Shown one piece after another: positions 6,449 to 15,233 of a DNA stretch of 64,000 bases (positions within the stretch are counted from its first letter, which is position 1; every line of letters begins with the position of its first letter). Both the position numbers and the translations under genes were made by a program. The notes under the pieces are model-generated. The model was given only the letters and a program-made list of their open reading frames with translations, was not told the origin of the DNA and ran no database searches. Source of the stretch: Symplocastrum torsivum CPER-KK1 (lineage in GTDB: Bacteria > Cyanobacteriota > Cyanobacteriia > Cyanobacteriales > Coleofasciculaceae); contig JAHHIF010000001.1 of assembly GCA_019358875.1 (NCBI GenBank), positions 229,583 through 293,582 on the forward strand. The letters are read 5' to 3'.

Positions 6449-9400
6449 CTATTCTATTCCTTCAATCCGGTCTTCAACCTCCTGATACAAATCGCGCAAC
6501 ATCTGCAAATTACTCTCACTCGTCTCCCAATAACCGCGACCATTCACTTCCAGCAACGTTGATACAACCTTGCGGAAAGAATGAGGATTTAGGTTCATCA
6601 ACCGCTTCCGCATCTCTTCATCCTGGATAAACGTAGTATTCGTATCTTCGTAAATCCAGTTATCGACAGCACCAGCCGTTGCAGACCAACCCATCGTATT
6701 CACCAACCGCTTCGAGAGTTCCCGTACTCCCTCATAGCCGTGACTCAGCATTCCCTCGTACCACTTAGGATTGAGTAGCTTAGTCCGCGCATCCAAACGC
6801 ACGGTTTCAGAAAGACTGCGGATTTGGGCATTTGCCGTTGTGGTATCGGCAATATAGGATGCTGGCGTCTTACCATCACCGCGCAGACTCGCGACAACCT
6901 TGGTGGGGTCAGAGTCAAAGTAGTGGCTGACATCAGTGAGGCTAATCTCGGCAGAGTCAAGATTTTGGAACGTGGCATCGGCGGTTTTGAGGGCTGTCTC
7001 AAAAATCTGCCGATTTTGTTCCATCGTGCCTGGGTTATCTGAGGTGAAGGCAAACGACTTCCGTGCCAGGTACATATCCTGCAACTCAGCTTCGCTTTCC
7101 CAAGTGCTGTTTTCTACTGCCAGGTTGATATTCGAGGAGTAGGAACCGGAGGCATTGGAGAAGACGCGAGTGGCAGCTTGCCGCAAGTTGATGCCCATAT
7201 CAGCCGCCTGTTGCATGGCGTGTTTGCGGACAAAGTTCATCTCCAAAGGTTCGTCTGCCTCTGCTGCCATCTTCACAGCTTGGTCAAGCAAGTTCATCTG
7301 GTTGATGAACAAGTCGCGGAAGACGCCGGAACAGTTGATAACGACATCAATCCGAGGACGACCTAACTCCTCCAAGGAAAGCAGTTCCAGCTTGTTGACT
7401 CGACCCAGGGCATCCGGTACAGGCTTGACACCCACCATCCACATAATTTGTGCCAGAGATTCGCCATAGGTCTTGATGTTATCAGTACCCCAGAGGACGC
7501 AGGCAATGGTTTCAGGCCAAGCACCGTCATTTTCAGCCCGTTGACGAGCAAGAAGCCGATCTACGACGATTTTGGCTGATTTAACAGCAGCGGTTGTGGG
7601 GATGGATTGAGGGTCGAGGGCGTGGATGTTCTTACCAGTAGGTAGAACATCGGGGTTGCGGATGGGGTCGCCGCCGGGGCCAGGAATGACGTATTCACCT
7701 TCGAGGGCTTTCAGCATTGCCCCTAGTTCGTTATCTGCAACGATTTGCTGGAGGCAGAATTCCAAGTACTCAAACAGGGGTTTGAGTGCTTGGGGGTCTA
7801 CCTTGGTGTAACCTAGTTTGTGCATGGCTTCAATCCAAGGCTCTTTTTTACCCATATTGAGGAAGTTGAGCTTGGAGACTTTGGAGACGCGACCATCGGC
7901 ATCGGCTTGCGCTTGCACGAGGGCGGCAACAGCGTCACGAGTTGCTAGAGTGATGTCTTGCAACAACTGGACATCTTCTAAGAAGCCTTTGTCATTACTT
8001 TGGTAAATCTCGTCAATGTCCCGCCCAATACTGTTGGCAATAATCCGGGGTAGAGATAGGATTTCGTCTTCAGGACGGTCGAGACTAGCGATATTGACCA
8101 AAGTGGCGATCGCTTCTTCCGCAGTTGGCGGCTTGCCAATCACATGCAGCCCACAAGGCAACAACCGAGACTCAATCTCCATCAGCTTCTTGTACACCAA
8201 GCCGACCAAAGTATCCCGTTCCTCAGGGGTCATTGCACTGGCATCGTTCTCCGGCAAGGCGATATCCTTATCCAGATTCACCAAGCGGCACTTGTCCATA
8301 ATCGTGTTAACGATTGGAGTGCCACGCCCAGTATCTTTCAGGGTTTGGTAAGAAGCAATTAACTCACTTAGTTCCTTCAACCCCTTATATAAGCCTGCAT
8401 TTTCTGCAGGTGGAGTGAGGTAGGAAATCGTCGCTGCATAACTGCGGCGCTTAGCAATTGTCGCCTCACTGGGATTATTCGCGGCGTAGTAGTAGAGGTT
8501 AGGAGTTGAGCCAATCAAGTTATCTGGGTAACACTCCCCAGACATACCCATCTGCTTACCGGGCATAAACTCCAGCGAACCGTGGGTGCCGAAGTGCAGT
8601 ACTGCATCGGCTTTCCAGATTTGTTCTAGATAAGTGTAATAAGCGGCAAATCCGTGGTGAGGGCTTGCGGAACGGGAGAACAACAGCCGCATCGGGTCGC
8701 CTTCGTAACCAAACGTCGGTTGAACGCCGATGAAGACATTGCCGAATTGCTTGCCGTAGACGAGCAGATTTTGCCCATCACTGTTGAGATTTCCCGGTGG
8801 TGGACCCCAATTTTCTTCCAACCGCGTAGAGTAGGGTGTTAATTCCTCATACTCCGGCACTGACATCTTGTAAGCAATATTCAGTTCAGGGCTGGTGTAC
8901 TGGGCTTGGGCATCGTGGATAACTTCTAGCATCAGCTTTTCTGCTGATTCTGGCAAGCCTTGAACATCGTAGCCGTTGTTGTTTAGGGCTTCCAGCAGTT
9001 TATAGATGGAACCAAACACGTCTAAATAGGCGGCTGTTCCTACATTGCCCTTATCCGGTGGGAAGCTGAAGACAGTAATTGCGACTTTCTTCTGAAGTTT
9101 CGGCTTGCGGCGCAGATTTGCCCACTTCATGGCACGTTGCGCGATCGCTTCTATCCGATCTTGGAGTGCGATCGCTTTTCCGGTTGTCCCATCTCTACCC
9201 GACAGGATAATTGGCTCAATCGCCCCATCCAACTCCGGAATCGCAATCTGCAACGCCACTTGAATCGGGTGCAGACCCAAGTCGCTATCTTCCCACTCCT
9301 GAGTGGTTTGGAACACCAATGGTAGTGCCACCATGTAGGGTCGATTCAACCGCTTTAATGATTCAATTGCCTTGGGATGGTCTTGCCGTGCTGGGCCACC

Positions 9401-10438
9401 GACAAGCGCAAAGCCAGTCAGGGAAACCACAGTATCCACCAGGGTTACTCCCCCTTTCCCCTCTTTCGCAAGCTGGGGATTGTCATAAAAATAGGCATCC
9501 ACTGGCTTCGAGAAATCCAAACCTCCAGCAAACACAGGGATAACACGAGCGCCCATTGCTTCGAGTTCCTGCACCATTGCCACATAATGGGCATCATCAC
9601 CTGTGACAAGGTGAGTGCGTTGCAGTACTAAACCGACGCAAGGTGCCAAGGGGTCTTTTAAGTCAGCCGGGATATCTTTACGGCTGTTGTACCAGTTCAG
9701 GTACTCCTTGACATCCTCAAACATGGCTGGTGCTAGGGGGTGCCAAATGCCCATATCTGGGTAAACAACTGGGTCTTTGAAGCTCAGTTGACGCCCCTTC
9801 ATGGCATACTTATCGGCGAGCATCAGCAGGAAGTTCTCCAGGTTATCTGAGGAACCACCGAGCCAATACTGGAAGCTGAGCATGAAGTTGCGAGCATCCT
9901 GCGCTTTGTCCATTGGTAGGTACTTTAGGACTTTGGGCAAGGTTTGCAAGAGCTTCAGCATCCCGTCTTGGAAGGAGGAACCGGATTTCTCCTTTCGCTT
10001 CCGCATGAATTGCGCGATCGCACTCTTGGATTGACCCAGTTGCGCCATTGAGAAGCTACCTAGCTTATTTAGGCGCATCACTTGAGGCATAGAGGGGAAG
10101 ACGACGGCGGCGTCAAGGCGATCTCGGTGCGGTTCGACTGCTGCCACAACCTTGTCAGCTAGGTCTTCAATAAAAATTAGTGAAGCAATAAAGATATTAG
10201 CTTGGGCAATATCTCGCTTAAAGTCCTCGTAGTTTCCCTGGTCGCGGAGTTCCTCAATTAGGTAGCCGCTGATTTCAATCGCTAAATCTGGCTGGTTTTT
10301 GTTAATTGAGTCAACAGCGGCTGATAGGGCACTCTGATACTGTGGCTCCAGCACGACATAGACCACCTTAAGCAAATGACGCCCATTCAAAGCATCCGGG
10401 GTAATGTGTCGAATGGTGGACTTGACGTGAGTGAACAT
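6449..10438 (-). CDS. chlH: Magnesium chelatase subunit H
   Basis: ChlH is the porphyrin-binding subunit of Mg-chelatase. With ChlI and ChlD it inserts Mg2+ into protoporphyrin IX at the branch to chlorophyll. The 1329-aa length matches the family. The N-terminal DUF3479-like region covers about residues 10-180, and the CobN/Mg-chelatase domain covers the rest. Recognisable blocks include [50 protein letters not shown] and the C-terminal [23 protein letters not shown] at 10438 gives the usual [12 protein letters not shown] start. Genes for ChlI and ChlD are not in this window. A tail duplicate lies 0.8 kb downstream. The 378-bp upstream spacer should hold its promoter. Confidence 0.98.
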   Translation of the reverse strand: MFTHVKSTIRHITPDALNGRHLLKVVYVVLEPQYQSALSAAVDSINKNQPDLAIEISGYLIEELRDQGNYEDFKRDIAQANIFIASLIFIEDLADKVVAAVEPHRDRLDAAVVFPSMPQVMRLNKLGSFSMAQLGQSKSAIAQFMRKRKEKSGSSFQDGMLKLLQTLPKVLKYLPMDKAQDARNFMLSFQYWLGGSSDNLENFLLMLADKYAMKGRQLSFKDPVVYPDMGIWHPLAPAMFEDVKEYLNWYNSRKDIPADLKDPLAPCVGLVLQRTHLVTGDDAHYVAMVQELEAMGARVIPVFAGGLDFSKPVDAYFYDNPQLAKEGKGGVTLVDTVVSLTGFALVGGPARQDHPKAIESLKRLNRPYMVALPLVFQTTQEWEDSDLGLHPIQVALQIAIPELDGAIEPIILSGRDGTTGKAIALQDRIEAIAQRAMKWANLRRKPKLQKKVAITVFSFPPDKGNVGTAAYLDVFGSIYKLLEALNNNGYDVQGLPESAEKLMLEVIHDAQAQYTSPELNIAYKMSVPEYEELTPYSTRLEENWGPPPGNLNSDGQNLLVYGKQFGNVFIGVQPTFGYEGDPMRLLFSRSASPHHGFAAYYTYLEQIWKADAVLHFGTHGSLEFMPGKQMGMSGECYPDNLIGSTPNLYYYAANNPSEATIAKRRSYAATISYLTPPAENAGLYKGLKELSELIASYQTLKDTGRGTPIVNTIMDKCRLVNLDKDIALPENDASAMTPEERDTLVGLVYKKLMEIESRLLPCGLHVIGKPPTAEEAIATLVNIASLDRPEDEILSLPRIIANSIGRDIDEIYQSNDKGFLEDVQLLQDITLATRDAVAALVQAQADADGRVSKVSKLNFLNMGKKEPWIEAMHKLGYTKVDPQALKPLFEYLEFCLQQIVADNELGAMLKALEGEYVIPGPGGDPIRNPDVLPTGKNIHALDPQSIPTTAAVKSAKIVVDRLLARQRAENDGAWPETIACVLWGTDNIKTYGESLAQIMWMVGVKPVPDALGRVNKLELLSLEELGRPRIDVVINCSGVFRDLFINQMNLLDQAVKMAAEADEPLEMNFVRKHAMQQAADMGINLRQAATRVFSNASGSYSSNINLAVENSTWESEAELQDMYLARKSFAFTSDNPGTMEQNRQIFETALKTADATFQNLDSAEISLTDVSHYFDSDPTKVVASLRGDGKTPASYIADTTTANAQIRSLSETVRLDARTKLLNPKWYEGMLSHGYEGVRELSKRLVNTMGWSATAGAVDNWIYEDTNTTFIQDEEMRKRLMNLNPHSFRKVVSTLLEVNGRGYWETSESNLQMLRDLYQEVEDRIEGIE

Positions 10439-10818
10439 GCGGTAAGGCTCCTTATGATGCGCGTTCTCTTCTCATCATCTGAGGTCACAGGAGTAAGCCA
10501 CTCTTTGAGTAAGGACTCACTCTTCAAGAACTCAGTTTGTATTTGGCAACATAAGTGTTTTTACCAAAAAATGCTTACCAGATGGAGGTTTGAGCCTGTA
10601 TCTGACACAATTCGATAGGATTTTTGAGAATTATCTTTACATTACTTTACAAGTATTGAAGCAATCACTTACAATTTCTAGTCAAAAAAATTAATATCGA
10701 TATATTTGACAAAAAATGCAATAAGTGTTTTTGGTCTGCTATGAAGAAAAACTGAGTTACGGAGCGAGAATCCTTTCCAGACTCTTACAGAAATCGGAGT
10801 CCTCGCTCGGAGGTTGAC
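10439..10818. promoter_or_regulatory. chlH / LpxB-like divergent intergenic region
   Basis: About 380 bp separates divergent transcripts. It contains an AT-rich core at 10681-10710 with a perfect ATATCGATAT palindrome (10694-10703) flanked by GTCAAA and TTTGAC, a plausible operator. Near the 40-aa ORF, GAGCGAG (about 10762-10768) can pair with CTCGCTC (about 10803-10809), directly before the GGAGG ribosome-binding site. Regulators cannot be named from sequence alone. Confidence 0.4.
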
Positions 10819-10941
10819 ATGCTTGTTGAACGGCTTGATCGGCTAATCATTGCGATGGAGAAGCAACAGGAAAACCACAATCGCTTAATGAGTATGCTAG
10901 AACGTCAGATGACGGTGATTGAGAGGCTACTACTGCGGTAG
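10819..10941 (+). CDS. Small 40-aa protein of unknown function
   Basis: ATG with a strong GGAGG site 5 bp upstream opens a 40-codon ORF: MLVERLDRLIIAMEKQQENH, then a leucine- and arginine-rich stretch ending IERLLLR. The whole peptide is predicted helical with heptad spacing, so a short coiled coil is likely. It ends 26 bp before the LpxB-like gene, so the two are probably cotranscribed. The good ribosome-binding site supports translation. It could be a leader peptide or a true small protein. I do not recognise a family. Confidence 0.55.
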   Translation: MLVERLDRLIIAMEKQQENHNRLMSMLERQMTVIERLLLR

Positions 10942-10967
10942 TCTCAGGGGAAGGTTAGTATCTTGTA

Positions 10968-12281
10968 ATGCAAGCGACTGATATTCTAATTCTCTCGAAC
11001 GGGCCAGGAGAAGTAACAACCTGGGTGCGTCCTGTTGTTAAAGCCTTGCGGCAACAGCTAGGGGATAACCGTGCTGTAGTACGTATCTCAGTTGTCCTAT
11101 CACCTTGTCCAAATGCAACAGGGAAAGAAGCCGCGATCGCAAAATCTTACCCTGAAGTAGACCGAGTTCAGGGGGCAGAACATTTCTTTCGGTTCTTATT
11201 GTGGGGAAAGACTGCGGAAAATTGGGATTGGCACGAAAAGGGTGTAGTTGTCTTCTTAGGCGGCGACCAATTTTTTCCCGTAGTTATTGGCAAGCGGTTG
11301 GGCTATCGCACTGTTGTTTATGCTGAGTGGGATGCCCGTTGGCATGGTTGGATTGACCGCTTCGGCATCATGCAACCCAAGATTATTGCCCAAGCCCCGA
11401 CCAAGTATGCTCACAAATTGACTGTGGTTGGAGATTTGATGGTAGATGTGGGAATTGGGAATGGGAAAGTGGAAATCAGGAATTGGGAAGATTTAGGCTC
11501 AACTCTTTCTTCCTCAGTTACTAATTCTCAATCTCCAATTGAACTAATTGGTTTGCTGCCAGGGTCGAAACCTGCAAAACTCACTCAGGGCGTACCGTTG
11601 ACTTTAACGCTTGCTCAATACATCCATTCGTGCAGACCCCAAACTCGCTTTGTGATTCCTGTTGCTCCAACGTTGGATTTATCGACTCTGGCTCGTTTTG
11701 CCGACCCTCAGCAAAATCCTCTGATTCGACAGTTGGGATGGGGTGAGGCTGAACTAGTTATCCCCTCTGATGACACCAGTAACCGACCATTTCTAAAAAC
11801 TCCCAGTGGCTTGTGTGTAGAACTCCGGCAAGAATATCCTGCCCACGACTTGTTATCTCAATGTTGCCTTTGTCTAACCACTGTTGGCGCTAATACGGCG
11901 GAGTTGGGTTCTCTAGGGGTACCAATGATTGTCCTACTGCCTATGCAACAACTAGATGCCATGCGTTCTTGGGATGGATTACCAGGAATTTTGGCTCGGA
12001 TGCCAGGAGTTGGCTCTAGCTTTGCAAAGATAATTAACTCTATAGTTATACGGCAGGGGCGTCTATTCGCATGGCCGAATAAATGGGCACAAGCAGAGAT
12101 TGTACCGGAACTGGTAGGTAAACTTGAGCCGTACTTAGTTGCACAGCTTGCCCTTGACTACTTAGCGCATCCCCAGAAGCTTGAGGAAATGCGATCGCAA
12201 CTTCGTGCTGTTCGGGGTCAACCAGGGGCAGCACAAAAACTCGCTCAGCTTGTGCAGGAAGAACTTGGCTGTGTTCAGTAG
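10968..12281 (+). CDS. Lipid-A-disaccharide synthase-related (LpxB-like) protein
   Basis: The protein belongs to the cyanobacterial LpxB-related family, a GT-B-like fold usually annotated as lipid-A-disaccharide synthase-related. It starts DILILSNGPGEVTTWVRPVV and contains FLGGDQFFPVVIGKRLGYRT, the VVGDLMVDV strand, a GLLPGSKPAKL loop and the LCLTTVGANTAELGSLGVPM sugar-nucleotide region. Cyanobacteria generally lack classical lipid A, so the real substrate is uncertain. The stretch encoding residues 164-185 (GIGNGKVEIRNWEDLGSTLS) is made of GGGAATT-type repeat DNA and looks like an insertion within the conserved frame. The gene follows a 40-aa ORF on the same strand. Confidence 0.85.
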   Translation: MQATDILILSNGPGEVTTWVRPVVKALRQQLGDNRAVVRISVVLSPCPNATGKEAAIAKSYPEVDRVQGAEHFFRFLLWGKTAENWDWHEKGVVVFLGGDQFFPVVIGKRLGYRTVVYAEWDARWHGWIDRFGIMQPKIIAQAPTKYAHKLTVVGDLMVDVGIGNGKVEIRNWEDLGSTLSSSVTNSQSPIELIGLLPGSKPAKLTQGVPLTLTLAQYIHSCRPQTRFVIPVAPTLDLSTLARFADPQQNPLIRQLGWGEAELVIPSDDTSNRPFLKTPSGLCVELRQEYPAHDLLSQCCLCLTTVGANTAELGSLGVPMIVLLPMQQLDAMRSWDGLPGILARMPGVGSSFAKIINSIVIRQGRLFAWPNKWAQAEIVPELVGKLEPYLVAQLALDYLAHPQKLEEMRSQLRAVRGQPGAAQKLAQLVQEELGCVQ

Positions 12282-12358
12282 TTGAACTGTCTTGGTGCTT
12301 GGGGATTGGGGTAAGAGACTTTCATCACGATCTTAAAAGCATTCTACTAAGAGAAAGT

Positions 12359-12377
12359 ACTGATAACCGCTATCAGT
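12359..12377. promoter_or_regulatory. 7-bp inverted repeat upstream of SLH gene
   Basis: ACTGATA and TATCAGT are perfect inverted arms with a 5-bp ACCGC spacer, 54 bp before the proposed SLH start codon. It could be an operator or a leader hairpin. Confidence 0.35.
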
Positions 12378-12430
12378 GCTCGATTGCACCGCTCTCGACC
12401 AATTTCTACCTCATCATCGACCAATCACTC

Positions 12431-13204
12431 ATGTCTATTCAAGCTAAATTTTCTAGCAGATTTATTCGATTAATGTCCCTCAGCCTGACCGTTACAACGC
12501 TGGTCTCACTAGTAGGACAGATTCCGGCTCAAGCGCAAATCACTTTTTCAGATGTACCGTCAGATTACTGGGCAGCACAATTCATTCAAGCACTCGTCGA
12601 GCGCGGTGTGATTCGAGGCTTTGCCGACGGTCGCTTTCGCCCTAATGATCCGATCACTCGCGCTCAGTTTGCCGTCTTGGTGGATCAAGCCTTCGAGCGA
12701 CCGACTGTTCGCAGTGCCGTTCGTTTTCGTGATGTGCCTAGCAGCTATTGGGCCGCCAGCGCCATCCAAACCGCTTACACCGAAGGCTTTCTCAGTGGTT
12801 ATCCTGGCAATGTCTTTAACCCAGCTCAGCCTATGCCCCGCGCTCAGGTTTTAGTCGCTCTGGCGAGCGGTCTACAGTTTAAGCCAGATGGAACCAATAT
12901 TACCGTGACAGGTGGGTTGCGCGACTACAAGTCAATTCCTCTTTATGCCGAGGATGGCGTGGCGGCGGCGACCTTCCGCAGCCTCACCGTGAACTACCCC
13001 AACATTGATTTCCTCAATCCCAATCGCGCCGCGACCCGTGCTGAAGTCGCCGCCTCAATTTATCAGGGTCTGGTCGCGACTAGCAGTGCTCCCGCTCTAG
13101 AGTCTCCCTATATTTATAAGCCAGGGCAAGCGGGACTTAGACAGATTTCAAGCCCAAACAAAGCCCAAAGCAGCAATGTTTGCAACGTGAACCATCTACC
13201 TTAA
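12431..13204 (+). CDS. S-layer homology (SLH) domain protein
   Basis: The likely start is ATG at 12431, because it gives a clean signal peptide: MSIQAKFSSRFIRLMSLSLT, then a hydrophobic core and an AQA cleavage site before ITFSDV. An upstream in-frame start at 12299 only adds unlikely residues. Three SLH repeats follow: FSDVPSDYWAAQFIQALVER, FRDVPSSYWAASAIQTAYTE and a more divergent third unit with NPNRAATRAEVAASIYQGL. SLH domains bind secondary cell-wall polymers or peptidoglycan, so the protein should be anchored in the envelope. The tail after SLH3 is short and holds no other domain, so the protein is little more than the SLH module. Confidence 0.88.
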   Translation: MSIQAKFSSRFIRLMSLSLTVTTLVSLVGQIPAQAQITFSDVPSDYWAAQFIQALVERGVIRGFADGRFRPNDPITRAQFAVLVDQAFERPTVRSAVRFRDVPSSYWAASAIQTAYTEGFLSGYPGNVFNPAQPMPRAQVLVALASGLQFKPDGTNITVTGGLRDYKSIPLYAEDGVAAATFRSLTVNYPNIDFLNPNRAATRAEVAASIYQGLVATSSAPALESPYIYKPGQAGLRQISSPNKAQSSNVCNVNHLP

Positions 13205-13206
13205 TC

Positions 13207-14728
13207 TTAGAATGAGCGAATGGGAATAAAACCAGCTTCTTCGACTAACTTTTGTCCTTCATCCGTTAACAGTAACTCAGCATAAGCTTCACCCGCTTGC
13301 TCATCCACTTGACCATTTTGTTTAATAATTACAAAAAGGCGACGGGTTATTGGGTATTCGCCGTTTTGTAAGGCTTCAAGATTGAGTTGATTGTGTTGCC
13401 AAGGACACTTTTTACCAGGCTCAAGCGAACCCTGATACGGCGCAACGAAGGCACTTCCAGTATGGCGACTAATTGGTAAAGACTTGACACTACACTGGTT
13501 AATTACTTCAGGAGCAGAAGCATAATAAATGCCTCCTTGATTAGGGAGTTGACCTACTTGCTTTAAAGCTTGAGTAGTAGTTGGAATCATAACAACATCG
13601 GCACCAAAATTATTGACTCCCAAAATGTTCTCTTTAAAAAACTCAGTTGTCCCACTATCAAAAGGGCGAGAGTAGGGTGTGATTTTAAGATTGGGGCCAC
13701 CAATTTGACTCCAGTTGGTGATTTGACCTGTGTAAATACCTTTAATTTGCTCTAGGGTTAAACCTTCCAGCTTCAGATTGGGGTGAACCGCGATCGCAAG
13801 TCCATCAATGGCGATAGGAACCTGCTTCAGCTTAACCCCACGAGAGGCAGCAATTTCGTACTCACTATTGAGAATGGGTCGTGAAGATTGAGAAAACGAC
13901 AGTTGACCGTCTAACAACATCTTGATTCCTGTTCCCGAACCCGGTGGCAGGGTGGGATGGTGAGCAGAGGACAGGTTAAATTTAGGCAATTCTTGCTTAA
14001 TCTTCTTGTCTACTAAACCTCGAATTGGTGCCCAAGTTGTACTGCCACCATACAGCCATGTCCCGGAAGGAGCAGTCACGGAACTGAGGCGAGACTCATC
14101 AGGCTGTTCTGCTGATTGCGATCGCAATGGCAGGTTGATCAGGTTGATCACAGGTAACGAGGCAGCACCCCCGACAACCGCACCCAGCAAGCCAGCGAGT
14201 AACAGTACCTTGATGTTTCTCGCTGGCTTAGGAAGTGGCTTAGGAGATAGGTCGGGAGCCAGATTAGGCTCCAAAATTGTTGCTGAGCTAGGGGAACTCC
14301 CCGAAAGTCCCTGCCAAGTCAGTGGCTCAACATTAGGTCCAATGCAAATCGTTGGCAACCAAATTGCCCCTGGATAATCGGATTTGAAAGGTTCTAGACG
14401 TTTGCGGGCTTTTTGGACGGAGGCAAAAAGTGAGTTGTTACGGGTAAACTCTTTGAAAAAGTGCTTCAAAAACTCCACGGCTACGGCATCGGGCACGGGT
14501 TCCCGCATCACAATGCTCTGAGGGAGATGCAACTCAGACAGTTGGTTAGCTAACCCCAAACCATCGCAGGAATTAAAAATCGCCAACTGCAACCCTCGGC
14601 TAATCGCTTCTCTCAAAGCATCCTTAAATTGCTCAATACTTAAGCTATCTTTCTCGTTAACCTCAATCCAACCAATTTGCCCATCCTCTTGACTCTCTGT
14701 TGAACTGAGGGTGGACGCGGCTCAAACT
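13207..14728 (-). pseudogene. CHAT - membrane segment - PstS-like protein, 5' truncated
   Basis: The frame reads SQEDGQIGWIEVNEKDSLSI then LQLAIFNSCDGLGLANQLSE, the C-terminal half of a CHAT (caspase-like) peptidase with the catalytic Cys kept. The half with the catalytic His is missing. After about 120 more residues a membrane segment (VLLLAGLLGAVVGGAA) leads to a PstS-like phosphate/substrate-binding domain (TWLYGGSTTWAPIRGLVDKK, then QITNWSQIGGPNLKI, RPFDSGTTEFFKENIL). The only start in frame is a TTG at 14616 inside the CHAT domain. Upstream the frame meets a stop where the sigma-like fragment begins. A truncated product from TTG could still be made, but the intact ancestor was longer. 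Confidence 0.8.
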
Positions 14729-15047
14729 CACCAATCTTGCGACTAGCCCATTCCCACGTTTGGTTCAAAGCCTGTGGATAGTCTTGATGGGAAGACCTGT
14801 AGATACCAGGGAGTTGCTGAATAACCACCAGCAGTCGATTTAGAGCTTTCTGTCGCTCTGGACTGGGGTCTGAGTACCGACACACCTCGTCAATTAGGTT
14901 TCGGAGTTGTTCATCCACAGCAGTTCTTCTCCCAAGCAGTGGTGTATCTTCCTTGCCTGATTGAAAGATACAAACGTTCTGATAGCTTGAGTCTAACTGA
15001 CTGTGAGCCAACAAATTCACCGCTTGGTAGCTTGGACTACAGAGCAT
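14720..15047 (-). pseudogene. Sigma-70-like regulator, 3' truncated and fused to CHAT remnant
   Basis: Residues about 45-115 (VDEQLRNLIDEVCRYSDPSP, then YPQALNQTWEWASRKIGEFE) match the N-terminal part of cyanobacterial sigma-70-like proteins that usually precede DUF1822 and CHAT genes. After EPRPPSVQQ the family match stops. The reading frame continues for 16 unrelated codons to a stop at 14640, while the CHAT sequence runs on in another frame from about 14728. This indicates one deletion that removed the 3' part of the sigma-like gene, the intervening gene and the 5' part of the CHAT gene. Residues 1-44 are not recognisable. Confidence 0.7.
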
Positions 15048-15064
15048 CTACTTTGAACCTTTCT

Positions 15065-15158
15065 GACTTTTCACGGTAAGTTCTGAAACAAGGCATTCTG
15101 AACTCCTCTTTTAACCCTTTTCTTCTCCACAAGCTATTCAAAGATGCCGTGAAAAGTC
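15065..15158. promoter_or_regulatory. Perfect 12-bp inverted repeat with 70-bp spacer
   Basis: GACTTTTCACGG (15065-15076) and CCGTGAAAAGTC (15147-15158) are perfect inverted arms, 18 bp upstream of the sigma-like remnant. It may be a pair of operator half-sites, a foldback RNA leader, or the ends of a small element. Only the symmetry is certain. Confidence 0.45.
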
Positions 15159-15233
15159 GGTCGCTTACCTACTGTCTTATCACCCTCACTTAGCTTTTTT
15201 ATGAATCTGGATTAAGTGACAAGGGAATTTAAT

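Noticed and set aside
12299..12430. Upstream extension of the SLH gene
   Set aside because: The residues have no signal peptide character and precede a clean one starting at 12431.
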